From: Symsagittifera roscoffensis | Lineage: Eukaryota > Xenacoelomorpha > Acoela > Convolutidae | Assembly: GCF_963678635.1 (NCBI RefSeq) | Contig: NC_087064.1 | Location: 67,692,025 to 67,756,024, forward strand | Reading direction: 5' to 3' | DNA: 64,000 nt | Position numbers and translations under genes: made by a program | The notes under the pieces: model-generated | The model's database searches: none | What the model saw: the letters and a program-made list of their open reading frames with translations, nothing else | Told to the model about the DNA's origin: nothing | In this document: piece after piece, positions 44,586 through 57,700 of the stretch | How the letters are laid out: every line of letters starts with the position of its first letter | How positions within the stretch are numbered: the stretch's first letter is position 1

Positions 44586-44680
44586 AAGAGGAAGAGAGAA
44601 ATAAAACATGTAGTCTAAACACTCGTATTGTACTAATACTAAAAGGCGGAAGCCGTATCATTGAGTCGTCTCAGTGATTC

Positions 44681-47600
44681 ATGATGCCGAAGCTGCGAGT
44701 ATGTGGAAGAGCCTGGATGATAGGATCGGACGACTTGTTTATCCCTAGCGGCTTAAGCATCTACTTCAAAATTTTATCTCTTACAATGGTGCTGACGATG
44801 ATCATTCTTCTCCATAACAAGCTTCTAAGATGCGATCAGCCTTTCTTTTATGTTTCTCTCTATCTCTATGGATGCCTTGCAATTATAGTGGTAAGAATCG
44901 AACTAAAAATTAATTCACACAAGTAAATACAGTAAATCAAACATCATGATTTTTAACCTCTCCCTGTTTAGACGATACTTATAATCGACCTAACCGTGTT
45001 CTGCCTCAGTCGTAGAGGAGCCATAATGGATGAGCATCCACGAAGGCGCATTCCCGGTTTATTCATAGCCAGATGTGTCTTAGCTGGAGTGGAATTGGGT
45101 TGGACGGGGTTTGGAACTTTTGTCGTAAGCTACAAATTTCCATGTGATTTCACCCCGCATGTTCTCATTATAATTTGGATTGTCGCTTCATGGCTCCTGT
45201 TCTTTTTCTTCATCCTCGGAATTCTCGTCATCTTTGATCCTTTGGGTTCTACGCCTTGTGAGTTCATCTATTAACATCCAAATTAACATTAACTATCAAC
45301 CACCAGGAAATTTGTTCACCTCAAAGGCCTTTGGAAAATTGTTCACCAGAAAGGCCTTAGAAAATCTGTTCACCCGAAAAGCCTTTTCTGTATTAGGTTC
45401 AATAAATAGCTCGAAAGATTCTGTGATTACATCCGAAACAACATTCGAATGGTTGCTATGCTAATCGGCTTTAAGCATCTTCTTTTTGATAGCATCTGCT
45501 TATTTTAGTTTAACAGAAGCTGCTTTCTATTTCAATGTCAGTTTTTTTAGCATGGAACGCCGAACATCGGTATAGCTGTTGTTAGGTATAATTGTGCCTG
45601 ATCTGAATGTTTAGGTGATAGTGACGAGTACCCAGTACATGCCAGTAAAATCTGGAAAATGCGGATGCATCTTCTGCGAATGCTCATGTGCAGATACAAA
45701 TATTACAAGGAGTTCGAAGATGTCGCGAGGCTCTTCCAAACAGAAATGAGACACAACGAGCTTGTGATCACTGACATCACAGCCGGTCTCATGCTCATGT
45801 CCAGAAAACATCATCTGGAAGCGGAGAGATTTTTCAACGAGGCGTCCAACTTTGCAATGGAAGAACAGTTGACAGTCAAGGACGCGGAGAGAGTGATGTA
45901 CTTTTACAAGTTTGCTAATGCAGCTTACGGATGGCCGAATTATATAATAGAGGATAGAGCACATGTGATAGAGATTTGTTGCGCGTGCAGGTAAGTTTCT
46001 TTTTTTGTAATAGATTTTTTTTGGTATCAAGTTTAATACAGACGTCCAAACAACGAAGCAAGTCTGCTTCCAGAATTTTTTTTGCAATCTGTCTGTTGGA
46101 TGCCTGCTAAATAATATTCTCATGAAAAAACCTAAACAAGCGATTACGCCCAGCTAAACCAAGATTGTGACTCTGCAACGTATGAAAGTATCTTTTCATT
46201 AAAAGTATGAGTATCCACTAATATGTTGTGGTAACTGAATTAGTTAATGTTTCAGTTGTAGAGAAGACGGCTATGTCAATTTAATCTCGCGAGAGGGAGA
46301 GTGCGCATGCCATTACAACTCGAGAACCGTCATCAACAGAGCTGGAATCAGTCGAGAAGACCTAATCGCAATCTCCTTCCAGAACACCATACACGAAACG
46401 CCCTTCTATGTATGTATGGACCACGAGTCTAAAAATGTCATTGTTGCAATTAGAGGAACCCAGTCTCTGGCGGATTGTCTGACAGACATGATTATCCATC
46501 CTGAGCCGATTGCTTGGGGTTATCCAGACACATTTCTAGGCCATAAGGGAATGCTCGCTGCTGCCAATTTTGTATACACCAAAATTCAGAGAATCGGCTG
46601 TTTCGATTACTGCTATGAGAAGTGGCCTGACTATAAATTAGTAGTTGTTGGACATAGTTTGGGAGCTGGTGTTGCTGGCTTGTTAGCATTTATATTGCGT
46701 AGTCGAGACTATCTTAAGAAACGTGAAGTCACTTGCTATACATATGCACCGCCTGGAATTCTGCTGTCGAAAGAAGCGTCAGATCATTCGAGAAGTTTCT
46801 GCTTCAGTGGTGTTGTAGAGAGAGATATTGTACCTAGATTCTCACTTGGAGCTCTACGGCGTCTGGAACGCGAGTTGAGTGAAGTGCTTTATGAGTGCAA
46901 GCAAAATAAATCTGCCATTATTTTCGGATCTGTGGCCGGATGCTTTGCGAAACTTCCGTGTTGTCGGTGTCTTAAGAAGAAAGAACCGGACTTAAAGGAT
47001 TCCTACTTCCCAGGTGACAAAATATGTGAAAGTGTCGATAATTGCCGAGAAGATGGTCATGATTGTCATGCGGCCACTGGACATCAGTTAGTTTCGGATA
47101 ATTGTTACTGTCGGGAAGATCCGGCGGATAATTCGAGGGCGAATTCATATGTGATTCCACATCAGTTTCATGACGTTGCAATTCAGATAGATTTAGAAGA
47201 CGACACTGGAGTGATCACGAAAGAACCGAGAGACCAGACCTCGACTCGAATGGGAGCGTCAACTGCGTTTGGGAGTAATACGAATAGTGGGGCTCCGTCT
47301 ACATCCAGTGGCGTGACCTCGAAAATATCGGAAATCATTCACCGACAGGAGAGGGAAAGGGAAGCGTTCAGATATGTCCCGAGACGACAAAAGTAAGTTA
47401 TATTTGCTCAGTTGTTTTTTGTTGCTTTACAAACTCGTTTTTTTTTTGTATCCAGGTTTTTTTAATCAAATGAGTCTACTTGCGAAAATCTTTAATAAAG
47501 TTGTGAACAGATTATCAAGGTTTTTGTTGTAATTATAGAAAAGACTAGTATTGGTGTTGAAGTTTGCATTCATAATTTTTTTTTGGCTGGTTGGCAAAAA

Positions 47601-49391
47601 TAATCATTGGCGCTGCTTCAGAGATGATGTGCAAATTGGGCACACAACTCCACTTTACCCTCCGGGTATCTTCCTGTACTTCGAACCATGTCACCCCACC
47701 GAAGACCTGACCCTGCTAGAGAAGAATGGCAGACGCTTCACAAAGCTGCCTCACTTTCTGAACTACGTGCGCAAGTGGAAAGAGTATCAGTACTTTTGGA
47801 TCGAGAGAGAGTTCTTTGATCGGATCTTTATCGCAGACCGAATGTTCACTTCTCATTTTCCGTATACAATGGACTACGCTATAGTGCTGGGTCAGCCGCG
47901 CATCGACATTTTGAAGCCAGACAAACAGGATAAGAAGAAATTAGATATTTCTGAGGACAAAGCTGTGAAAGGTACAGCGGGTAAGAGAAAAAGCAAGGAT
48001 AACTTTGCAGAAGCGTTTCCTAAAAAGGCTTCTAGCTCGGATTTGGAGGAAACTTACGACGTACCATCTGAAGAGTATGCGGAAAATACGAACCTGGACC
48101 TTAAAGACCAGAGACAGGAAAAGAGTGCCCAGACCATTTCAATATCGGATTTGGACATGTCAAATCAGTATTCAAGAAGACTGTCTGACATCACTGAACG
48201 TCACGAAGGTGGGATCATACTTTGAATCAATCCGAGAAAATGCACCATTGACAAACCCTTTTCTGCTTGAAAATTATAATCAGAAAAAGCGAATCATTTC
48301 AAGCTTGACAAGCTGACCTGTATCATTTTCTGAAGCTTTTTGTACTTAATCTTGAAGAAACTTATCAACTGAAAGTTTCTGTTTCAGTGAAGTTTGTGCT
48401 TAGTCTCAGAAGAATAAACCATATATAAAACAAAATTAGTTTTTAATGAAAGTCAAATTAGTTCATGCTTGCTTCAGGTACCCGGCTTGGATGGTCCACG
48501 CCATATGGTTGAACTAAAACCCTGTTCTAACCTAAACCTACCACATCGACCCTCGAATGACCCATAGCCAATCAAATCAAATCATTTCCTCTTTCTTCTC
48601 ACAATTGAAATTTCAGAATCGCTAGTTTCATTTCATTATTTGAAAGCAGAACAGGGTTTTCACTTACAGAGGAGTCTAATATTGGCTCAGATAAAGATGC
48701 GATAAAGCGCAAAAAACAGAAGAGGCGATGGTCGCAAGAAAAAGATAATACACATCACAGAAATTCGTCTTCGCCTATAAATTTTGATGATCGCGCTGAG
48801 TTCTCAAAGTCTCACATAGGGGATGAAAGTGGGGTAACGTATAAAGGGGGTCCCATACAGAAACGAAGGTCATCGCAACTTCCGAGAGAGGAATCAGTTC
48901 AAGATGTTACTAACAGGTCACCTGCTAAGAAAACAGAACTAACGTCTTCGAGTACTAAAATCACAGACAAAGGCAATCAAAAAACAGACAAAGGCAATCA
49001 AAATACGGACAAAACTTCACCGACTAGTCAAAACAGACTAAGGTTTTCATCTTCCAACGGAAATACAGACCGGGATAAATCGCCAAGCAACCAAGTCACT
49101 GATAACCCAAAGTGGGGTCAAATGTTATCATCGCCCAATGAAGCTGTAGATCAGGGTGAAAGGTCACGAGGAAGCAATCAGTTGACGACCCACAGAACAT
49201 CAGCAAGATCGGACGATAAGGGGTCAAGTCGGAGACGGGTCAAGGTCAAAAGAAAGAAAAGATCACCCGGAGGGTCAACAAGTCTGCAAGTGCGAGGCAG
49301 TGAAACTAATGCTAAAAGTGAAGGTAGACTTTCAAGGAGATCGGCAACTGCAAGAGAATCAGAACTAAGCGAGAAGGCCTTCTCAAAATGA
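44681..49391 (+). CDS. DAGL: sn-1-specific diacylglycerol lipase, DAGL-alpha-like (6 exons, 1,105 aa predicted)
   Basis: DAGL releases 2-arachidonoylglycerol-type monoacylglycerols from diacylglycerol at membranes. Exons: 44681-44890, 44972-45257, 45615-45990, 46256-47392, 47622-48208, 48670-49391; all introns are GT..AG and phases agree at every joint. Visible: GSDDL near the N terminus as in animal DAGLs; four hydrophobic segments within residues 25-165; lipase core with GHSLGAG (Ser425), Asp481 in ERDIVPR, and His694 in CHP after LYPPG, matching the DAGL triad. The Asp-to-His insert carries a Cys-rich stretch. The tail (about 720-1105) is polar, with a TDKGNQ repeat and Lys/Arg-rich end; its length favours the alpha over the beta type. 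The intron 5 donor (GTGGGA) is weak; retention would end the protein at 48225. The start matches the family N terminus. Confidence 0.92.
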
Positions 49392-50060
49392 CAACAGGTC
49401 AATCGGTATAGAAAATCGCGAGTGTAGATTTGTTTTTGTAATAGTTTTGCCTATGCGAAGGCAGAAATTCAACGCTTGATTATTTGCTAGTTGTACATGG
49501 ATTTTGCTTTATACATTTAAATTGTATTTGAATACACACTACATAGGTAGGGTATTGTTCTGGATAATATACCCTAATTTATGTTTAGTACCTCAATTTA
49601 TAGCTTATGCCAATTTGCAATAATAGTAATTTATAGCAATAATTCTTCCAATTTAAATTATGAAATTGATCTTGTTTTTATGTTCATAGGTTAAAAAAAT
49701 AGTGCAATTTTGTGTTTGAAGTGCTAATGAACAAAGTAAATTGGGAAGAATCTATGGCGTAGGGTTTTTCTGGATTTTGACTGCATTAAAGAAAGCCTAC
49801 AGGGTTTGAAGTTTGGTATTATTTTACTTGCGAAACAACTATGTAAACCACTATTACAAATTTTTAACTTGCTTTATTATTACACTTGCGAGCTTGCGAT
49901 CGTTAGTGTATAAGTACGAAATTTCTTTTTTCTAACCTTACTCGCAAATAAAAGTGATCATTAAAAGGGTTCACTAATATGAAAATTTCTTTGTAGCATT
50001 GGAAATCGCATAGCATCTTTTCTCTGCTTTGTTTGTAGCTAGTTTTTGTGACTTATTAAA
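49392..50060 (+). other. 3' flank of DAGL-like gene with a possible poly(A) signal
   Basis: AT-rich sequence without a gene. AATAAA at 49947-49952 is a candidate polyadenylation signal about 555 bp after the stop codon. Confidence 0.4.
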
Positions 50061-50128
50061 CGTCCCTGGCTGAGTGGTTAGTGTGTGAGACGCATTATGT
50101 CTAGGTCGCAGGTTCGAATCCGAGATGT
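50061..50128 (+). repeat. tRNA-like pol III promoter module (SINE-type), first
   Basis: A-box TGGCTGAGTGG at 50067 and a perfect B-box GGTTCGAATCC at 50111-50121 have tRNA-like spacing. The acceptor and T stems do not pair, so this is not a functional tRNA; a tRNA-derived SINE head is likelier. Confidence 0.5.
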
Positions 50129-50269
50129 TAATGAATTTTTACTAATTCGAGGCTTATTTATACTTTTTCTTATTGAACTTTATAGAGCTGCTTTTTGGCG
50201 TGTTCTCGCTAGTGTTACCGAAGTGCAGCTTCGCCTCAGTGTTGAATCTTAATAACTTCCAGGTTCCTT

Positions 50270-50340
50270 CGCACTTGGCCTAGAGGTAACGTCATCAATT
50301 GTACACCCTAAAGTCTGGGGTTTGAATCCGGGTCGGACCT
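50270..50340 (+). repeat. tRNA-like pol III promoter module (SINE-type), second
   Basis: A-box TGGCCTAGAGG at 50276 and B-box GGTTTGAATCC at 50319-50329 have the same spacing as the first module 200 bp upstream. The T stem has a mismatch and no acceptor stem forms. Confidence 0.5.
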
Positions 50341-50457
50341 TTATTTTAGCATGTTAAATTTTTTTGATTTGTCGTTTTTTAGTTATATCGCTTTGGTGGC
50401 CACATCAGGAATTTTTCTTGTGCTGTAAGCGATTATCATGGCAGCTGCACGTGTTGT

Positions 50458-50658
50458 TCATAGCTCTTGCTTCCGATTTCTCTTAGTTTTCACCTTAGGT
50501 TCAGGGGCTGCATCTACCAACTCCAGTCGACTGAGGACCACACGACTGTACCAGTTCAACTTCGTCACCTTTTCCCGAACCTCTACCTTCCCCGCAATCA
50601 ACCCCGACAATTTCACCACACGCGCATTTTTTTTGCTGCATCCAAATTTCATCACCAT
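50458..50658 (-). CDS. Small basic ORF of unknown nature in a GC-richer island
   Basis: On the minus strand an ATG at 50658 opens a 66-codon frame rich in Lys, Arg and Val, ending KTKRNRKQEL. It is preceded by a pyrimidine-rich TTTCACATTTCAG that could be a splice acceptor. Base composition is clearly higher in G+C than the surroundings. It could be a last exon, a processed pseudogene fragment or chance. No family is recognised. Confidence 0.2.
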   Translation of the reverse strand: MVMKFGCSKKNARVVKLSGLIAGKVEVREKVTKLNWYSRVVLSRLELVDAAPEPKVKTKRNRKQEL

Positions 50659-50659
50659 C

Positions 50660-51177
50660 TGAAATGTGAAAAGACTCAAAGATCAACGGAGTCGACGAAT
50701 TGAAGCAAACAAAGCATGTTTGAAATGATATGATAATTTGTTCACATGTAGACTCAATTAAAAATTCATGCTAATTTCCCCAAAATGTATATGCTTCGTT
50801 TACATGCAGTTTGTAGTAACTAAATCATCATAATCCACTTTTTATATGATACAGTCGCTTTCCAGCTATCGCGAAGTATTCATAGCAATATTCACCTAAA
50901 TACAGCGAAATTGTTGCGGATCAATTCTGGGTTGTACCAGATGATTTCCTTTTAAACACAAACCTTTTCAAATCAGTAGTAAAAAGATTTTTTTGTTTTT
51001 TTTTTCACGTTGGTTGTCATTTTACCGACTCTGATCTGGTAGTCTTGAGTTTTTTTCTATTTACTACTCTTGCAATAAGCTAGAGTATTGCATTCGAGAA
51101 TTAGATTTTTTCCCGTAAAGAATTTTCTTCGCAGGACTCTTTTGGACTTAACTGTACTGGTTCTTGTTTCCTAATGA
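50660..51177 (+). other. AT-rich spacer, nothing recognised
   Basis: No gene or clear repeat before the satellite array begins. Confidence 0.5.
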
Positions 51178-54100
51178 ATTCAAATTTCCTAGCATTTCCG
51201 ACCCACTTAGCCCAAATTTCCTAACGTTTCCGACCCACTTAGCGTTTCCGAACGAATACGTCTGGAATAGCAAAGGTTCTGGGTTATTTATCTGCTGATT
51301 TGTTTCCTGCTTATTTATAGGCTTAGTTGTCATATCCTAAAATCCTTTTTAGCTGAGCACATTTTAATTTGACCAATTTTTGGAAATTTTGACCGTTTTT
51401 TGGAAACTTTGTCTTAACTCGAAAATTACCGTGCCAATTCATAGATTTAATGTTTAATCGAGAAACACGATTTTAGTAATTATCGTTACCTTAGTGGGCA
51501 TGACCTTTTTTCACAAAAAAAACTTATGGATTTCGAAAAGTCAAGTTTTTGAAATTTTGACAGTTTCTTTTAGAAAATCTTTGAATGAGTAGAAAATCTT
51601 AGAAGGGTTCAAACGAATAATTCGGTTGCGACAATTTTCCCTGCAGAAGTAGTGACTCCTTTGTTTTTTTCAAAGAGATGTTATGTCCATTGGAAAGTTT
51701 CTATATCTCAAAAACTTTCCAATCTCTTACTTATTTTTTTTTGTAGAGAAACAACTATGGTTTTGGACAAAGTACAATTATTGAAATTACGCAGCAGCCT
51801 AACAATTTCAAAAAGTATCAATCGTACCTCCAGCTTTAGCTGGGTACCTATTAGTCAACAACACCTAGTTTTTTTTCGCGGTTTGCTTTTTGATTTCTTT
51901 TTAAGTTCAGTTCATTTCCTTTGTAACGAGGGCAAACTCCAATATCGAACAGCAATGTGTAAAGCTCACGAAAAACTTGACCGACTTCTGGTTCCCTGCG
52001 AAGTACATATTTTCATTTATAATCCAGTTTTCTCAAATTAGGTTACATCAAAAAAAGTGCCAGTCATAAATGTTCTAGAAATTCAACGAGCTTTAAGGGC
52101 ATCTATTTTTTTTCTTTGAAATTCGAAAGTTGAGAAATTCAAATTTCCTAGCAATTCCGACCCACTTAGCCCAAATTTCCTAACGTTTCCGACCCACTTA
52201 GCGTTTCCGAACGAATACGTCTGGAATAGCAAAGGTTCTGGGTTATTTATCTGCTGATTTGTTTCCTGCTTATTTATAGGCTTAGTTGTCATATCCTAAA
52301 ATCCTTTTTAGCTGAGCACATTTTAATTTGACCAATTTTTGGAAATTTTGACCGTTTTTTTGGAAACTTTGTCTTAACTCGAAAATTACCGTGCCAATTC
52401 ATAGATTTAATGTTTAATCGAGAAACACGATTTTAGTAATTATCGTTACTTTAGTGGGCATGACCTTTTTTCACAAAAAAACTTATGGATTTCGAAAAGT
52501 CAAGTTTTTGAAATTTTGACAGTTTCTTTTAGAAAATCTTCGAATGAGTAGAAAATCTTAGAAGGGTTCAAACGAATAATTCGGTTGCGACAATTTTCCC
52601 TGCAGAAGTAGTGACTCCTTTGTTTTTTCCAAAGAGATGTTATGTCCATTGGAAAGTTTCTATATCTCAAAAACTTTCCAATCTCTTACTTATTTTTTTT
52701 TTGTAGAGAAACAACTAAGGTTTTGGACAAAGTACAATTATTGAAATTACGCAGCAGCCTAACAATTTCAAAAAGTATCAATCGTACCTCCAGCTTTAGC
52801 TGGGTACCTATTAGTCAACAACACCTAGTTTTTTTTCGCGGTTTGCTTTTTGATTTCTTTTTAAGTTCAGTTCGTTTCCTTTGTAACGAGGGCAAACTCC
52901 AATATCGAACAGCAATGTGTAAAGCTCACGAAAAACTTGACCGACTTTTGGTTCCCTGCGAAGTACATATTTTCATTTATAATCCAGTTTTCTCAAATTA
53001 GGTTACATCAAAAAAAGTGCCAGTCATAAATGTTCTAGAAATTCAACGAGCTTTAAGGGCATCTATTTTTTTTTCTTTGAAATTCGAAAGTTGAGAAATT
53101 CAAATTTCCTAGCATTTCCGACCCACTTAGCCCAAATTTCCTAACGTTTCCGACCCACTTAGCGTTTCCGAACGAATACGTCTGGAATAGCAAAGGTTCT
53201 GGGTTATTTATCTGCTGATTTGTTTCCTGCTTATTTATAGGCTTAGTTGTCATATCCTAAAATCCTTTTTAGCTGAGCACATTTTAATTTGACCAATTTT
53301 TGGAAATTTTGACCGTTTTTTGGAAACTTTGTCTTAACTCGAAAATTACCGTGCCAATTCATAGATTTAATGTTTAATCGAGAAACACGATTTTAGTAAT
53401 TATCGTTACTTTAGTGGGCATGACCTTTTTTCACAAAAAAACTTATGGATTTCGAAAAGTCAAGTTTTTGAAATTTTGACAGTTTCTTTTAGAAAATCTT
53501 TGAATGAGTAGAAAATCTTAGAAGGGTTCAAACGAATAATTCGGTTGCGACAATTTTCCCTGCAGAAGTAGTGACTCCTTTGTTTTTTCCAAAGAGATGT
53601 TATGTCCATTGGAAAGTTTCTATATCTCAAAAACTTTCCAATCTCTTACTTATTTTTTTTTTGTAGAGAAACAACTAAGGTTTTGGACAAAGTACAATTA
53701 TTGAAATTACGCAGCAGCCTAACAATTTCAAAAAGTATCAATCGTACCTCCAGCTTTAGCTGGGTACCTATTAGTCAACAACACCTAGTTTTTTTTCGCG
53801 GTTTGCTTTTTGATTTCTTTTTAAGTTCAGTTCGTTTCCTTTGTAACGAGGGCAAACTCCAATATCGAACAGCAATGTGTAAAGCTCACGAAAAACTTGA
53901 CCGACTTTTGGTTCCCTGCGAAGTACATATTTTCATTTATAATCCAGTTTTCTCAAATTAGGTTACATCAAAAAAAGTGCCAGTCATAAATGTTCTAGAA
54001 ATTCAACGAGCTTTAAGGGCATCTATTTTTTTTCTTTGAAATTCGAAAGTTGAGAAATTCAAATTTCCTAGCATTTCCGACCCACTTAGCCCAAATTTCC

Positions 54101-55014
54101 TAACGTTTCCGACCCACTTAGCGTTTCCGAACGAATACGTCTGGAATATGAAAGGTTCTGGGTTATTTATCTGCTGATTTGTTTCATGCTTATTTATAGG
54201 CTTAGTTGTCATATCCTAAAATCCTTTTTAGCTGAGCACATTTTAATTTGACCAATTTTTGGAAATTTTGACCGTTTTTTGGAAACTTTGTCTTAACTCG
54301 AAAATTACCGTGCCAATTCATAGATTTAATGTTTAATCGAGAAACACGATTTTAGTAATTATCGTTACTTTAGTGGGCATGACCTTTTTTCACAAAAAAA
54401 ACTTATGGATTTCGAAAAGTCAAGTTTTTGAAATTTTGACAGTTTCTTTTAGAAAATCTTTGAATGAGTAGAAAATCTTAGAAGGGTTCAAACGAATAAT
54501 TCGGTTGCGACAATTTTCCCTGCAGAAGTAGTGACTCCTTTGTTTTTTTCAAAGAGATGTTATGTCCATTGGAAAGTTTCTATATCTCAAAAACTTTCCA
54601 ATCTCTTACTTATTTTTTTTGTAGAGAAACAACTAAGGTTTTGGACAAAGTACAATTATTGAAATTACGCAGCAGCCTAACAATTTCAAAAAGTATCAAT
54701 CGTACCTCCAGCTTTAGCTGGGTACCTATTAGTCAACAACACCTAGTTTTTTTTTCGCGGTTTGCTTTTTGATTTCTTTTTAAGTTCAGTTCGTTTCCTT
54801 TGTAACGAGGGCAAACTCCAATATCGAACAGCAATGTGTAAAGATCACGAAAAACTTGACCGACTTCTGGTTCCCTGCGAAGTACATATTTTCATTTATA
54901 ATCCATTTTTCTCAAATTAGGTTACATCAAAAAAAGTGCCAGTCATAAATGTTCTAGAAATTCAACGAGCTTTAAGGGCATCTATTTTTTTTCTTTGAAA
55001 TTCGAAAGTTGAGA
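51178..55014 (+). repeat. Satellite: four tandem copies of a 960-bp unit
   Basis: The landmark CAAATTTCCTAGCA recurs at 51181, 52140, 53101 and 54060, giving periods of 959, 961 and 959. Units differ by few substitutions and by lengths of T runs. Each holds a 119-129-codon open frame starting in CATTGGAAAGTTTC; unit 4 is shifted by one extra T. Differences in that frame include more amino-acid-changing than silent changes, so coding is not supported. Each unit also has a minus-strand frame of about 66 codons, also likely fortuitous. Confidence 0.93.
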
Positions 55015-57460
55015 TTCTTCCAACACACAAATCAGTATTTTTTCTGTTTACTTGCGTTCTTTGACGCTTTTCCAGCTGCTGTTGGTTATGTTCAAAATAT
55101 TTCAGGATGCTTGTGGTATACAAGTTTTAAAACTTAGTTGCTCAAAGTTAGTCATTATTAATTTACTATGGCGTTTTTTTTTGTTTTCGGATGTGCGCGT
55201 CTTCGCAAGTATTTTGGGCTTATCAACAAATCGTTAAGGGATACTAAAAGCTTATTGATTGCTAATAAATGTGTGCCTGGACTGTTTTTCTGGAACTAAG
55301 TTAATCATTTTGTCAAAAAACCTTGTTTATCGAATATTTTGTTTGGCTCGGTTATTACTGTCTCATTTTGTTCCTTAGCTTGCAATGCTGTGCTTGCGTT
55401 GTATCGCAGGCGGAGCGAAGCTTTGCCTCTGTACTGAAGCCATTTCAGTCGTTTTTCGTTTTTCTGTTCGATTTTCCAACTAAGTTATTACGCTTGCGAT
55501 TAGCAAGCGTTATCAAATCGGAATGTAGGCTTTGTTTTCGCGTTAATAACTAGTTAAACAAAATCAGTTGAATCACCTATGATGTTGTTGTTGTCGTTGT
55601 TAGCCCGAATCAATGGTGCAGCCTTCTCGTGGTGGACCCGACGCGCGACAAGTGGCCGCAAATGGCACCAAAAGCCGACATGCTCGATTTCATTGAAATT
55701 CAAATTTGAGCTCTTTTTCCTCCCCCCCCTCTACCTGCAAATTTGTACATGTAATATTGTTGACCACATTGTCCGATTTTTATGAAAATTTACATACAGA
55801 CTAATAATGCCACGACGAACATATTTGGTCTTCATACTCAACCTCGTAAAACACTCTTTACACTAAAAAATTGATGCTCGTGTTAGGTGGGGAAAAGGAG
55901 AAGAGCCCAAATTTTACTACTGGGTGGGTACTAGTTACTACGGTAGTTTCAGGGGACTTTATAGAATCAGTTTTTTTTCCGGCTCAACTGGTGTCTGCTC
56001 AAAGATTGTCGGCCTTATTTCCGCTTCGTAAATTTTGCTGTTGCTTATTTGAATTCGAAATGTCTTGCGTGACATATTTCCTGTTTGATAAAAATAGGTC
56101 TCATAAAAAAGTATGGGGTTGGGTTTTTCATTTTACTTTTTTTTGAGACACTGGAAAAACACTTCTACTAATTTTTCTCGAATTCGTCTTGCTTTTCTCG
56201 AAAGCTAACCTTTCAATGAATAGTGCAGAATTTTGATTTTTTTGACAGTTTTTTGAAACTTGTTGTCTTTTCTCGACAACTACCCTGCCAAAGTTGTTTT
56301 TTTTGGGTCAATCGAACGGTTGGGTGAATATCTTCTGCATTAGTGGCTACGCCCAATTTTACAAAACAAAAAGTCATCGTTCGCGGAAATGTCAACTGTC
56401 TGGTATTTTGACCGTTTTTTGGACTTTTCTCGATAACATTGTTTAAATTAAAAGTATTAAACAAGCAGTATGTAACCGCACTTCGGCTAGGATTTTTGGA
56501 TCGGTCTCCATACTGGTAAATTCTCTGTTGTGATCTGATTGAAAAAAAATCACGCGCATGCATATATATGTATATGTAAATGTATATTCATGCCTTCAAT
56601 AGTCAGAGGCTTATCAGAAGCGCAGTTTAGACTCCTATATAGGTCCTGATGGTTATTTTTGGTCGGCGGCCTTAATTTCAAGGCATGATGGAGTTTTTTC
56701 TATGAATTACACTTTTATTTTTGACAGTCGTTGAGTTGTTTCGTCAATTTACAAACTCGGATTCTGAATTTTTGAATTTTTCGTATTGTAATGGTTTTGT
56801 CTTATGTTTTATCGGCATAGTCCACTTATTTTGTATAGTTTGAAAGTCAAAATTTAAATAATTTAGTTCAGACTCATATATAGGTGCTGATGATTTTTTT
56901 TTGGTTTTTTGTCATGAAAAATCTTAAAAGTTGCTGAGGCTCAAAATTCAAAGAGCTTTCAGGGCATCTATTTTTTTCTTTGAAATTCGAAAATTGAAAT
57001 TTTTTAAAAAAAATAGCGTCTTATTTTTTTCTGTTCACTTGCGTTCATTGGCTCTTTTCCTACTGTCTGTTGGTCATGTTTTTGTGTCTCAGCCAATTAT
57101 TCGTTCAAAGGCGACTGAACCTTCGATATGATCACGCTTGCGATTAGCAAGATTTATCAAATCGGAATATGGTCTTTTTTCGGGTTCACAACTTGCTTAG
57201 CAGAATCACTTGTATCTTGGTTCATAATGAATTCAAACTTCTATACGTGTCCTTGCTTTCCTGTCTGCTAGCTTGCATTGCTTTTTTTTCATGTTTTATT
57301 GCAAGTGGTGCGAAGCTCAGCTTCGCCTCTGTGTCAATTAATATCTCTATTTTAACTGGTAATATTCCCAGGATTTGAGTGAAATTAACTAATTTTTTGC
57401 ATCCAATTGACGATCCGAAAGTACACATATTTCGGGAAAGGTTCCAAAAGTTTTTTTATC
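55015..57460 (+). repeat. Diverged pieces of the satellite and a linked dispersed repeat
   Basis: Segments at about 55015-55600 and 56945-57330 share long stretches (GTTCACTTGCGTTC-like, CGCTTGCGATTAGCAAG, ATCAAATCGGAAT), and 56215-56420 resembles the satellite's TTTTTGGAAACTTTGTC to GGGCATGACC segment. GCGAAGC..GCTTCGC-type short palindromes recur (about 50220, 55415, 57310). No gene is supported. Confidence 0.55.
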
Positions 57461-57700
57461 ATCGCAGCAGATTGTGAAGCCACTTTTTGTTATGGTTTTT
57501 TCCCTTTATTCTCAATTCCACATTAAAATTCTAATCAATCTAAACGCTTAAAATAATTAACGTATTCAAAATAGCCGCAATTTTAAGCCGATAGGTTTTT
57601 TTTTCGAGGTGCTCTTATTTCTTGAAAATACGCTATATTCATCTGCGCGAGAGTAACAGCCGATGTATTTTTTTTCTTCAGGTGAATTTTGAACTCTATA

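Noticed and set aside
50061-50128. Functional tRNA gene
   Set aside because: A- and B-boxes are good, but acceptor and T stems do not pair.
51652-54772. Family of tandem protein-coding genes in the satellite
   Set aside because: Changes between units alter amino acids as often as not, the fourth unit is frameshifted, and no domain is recognisable.
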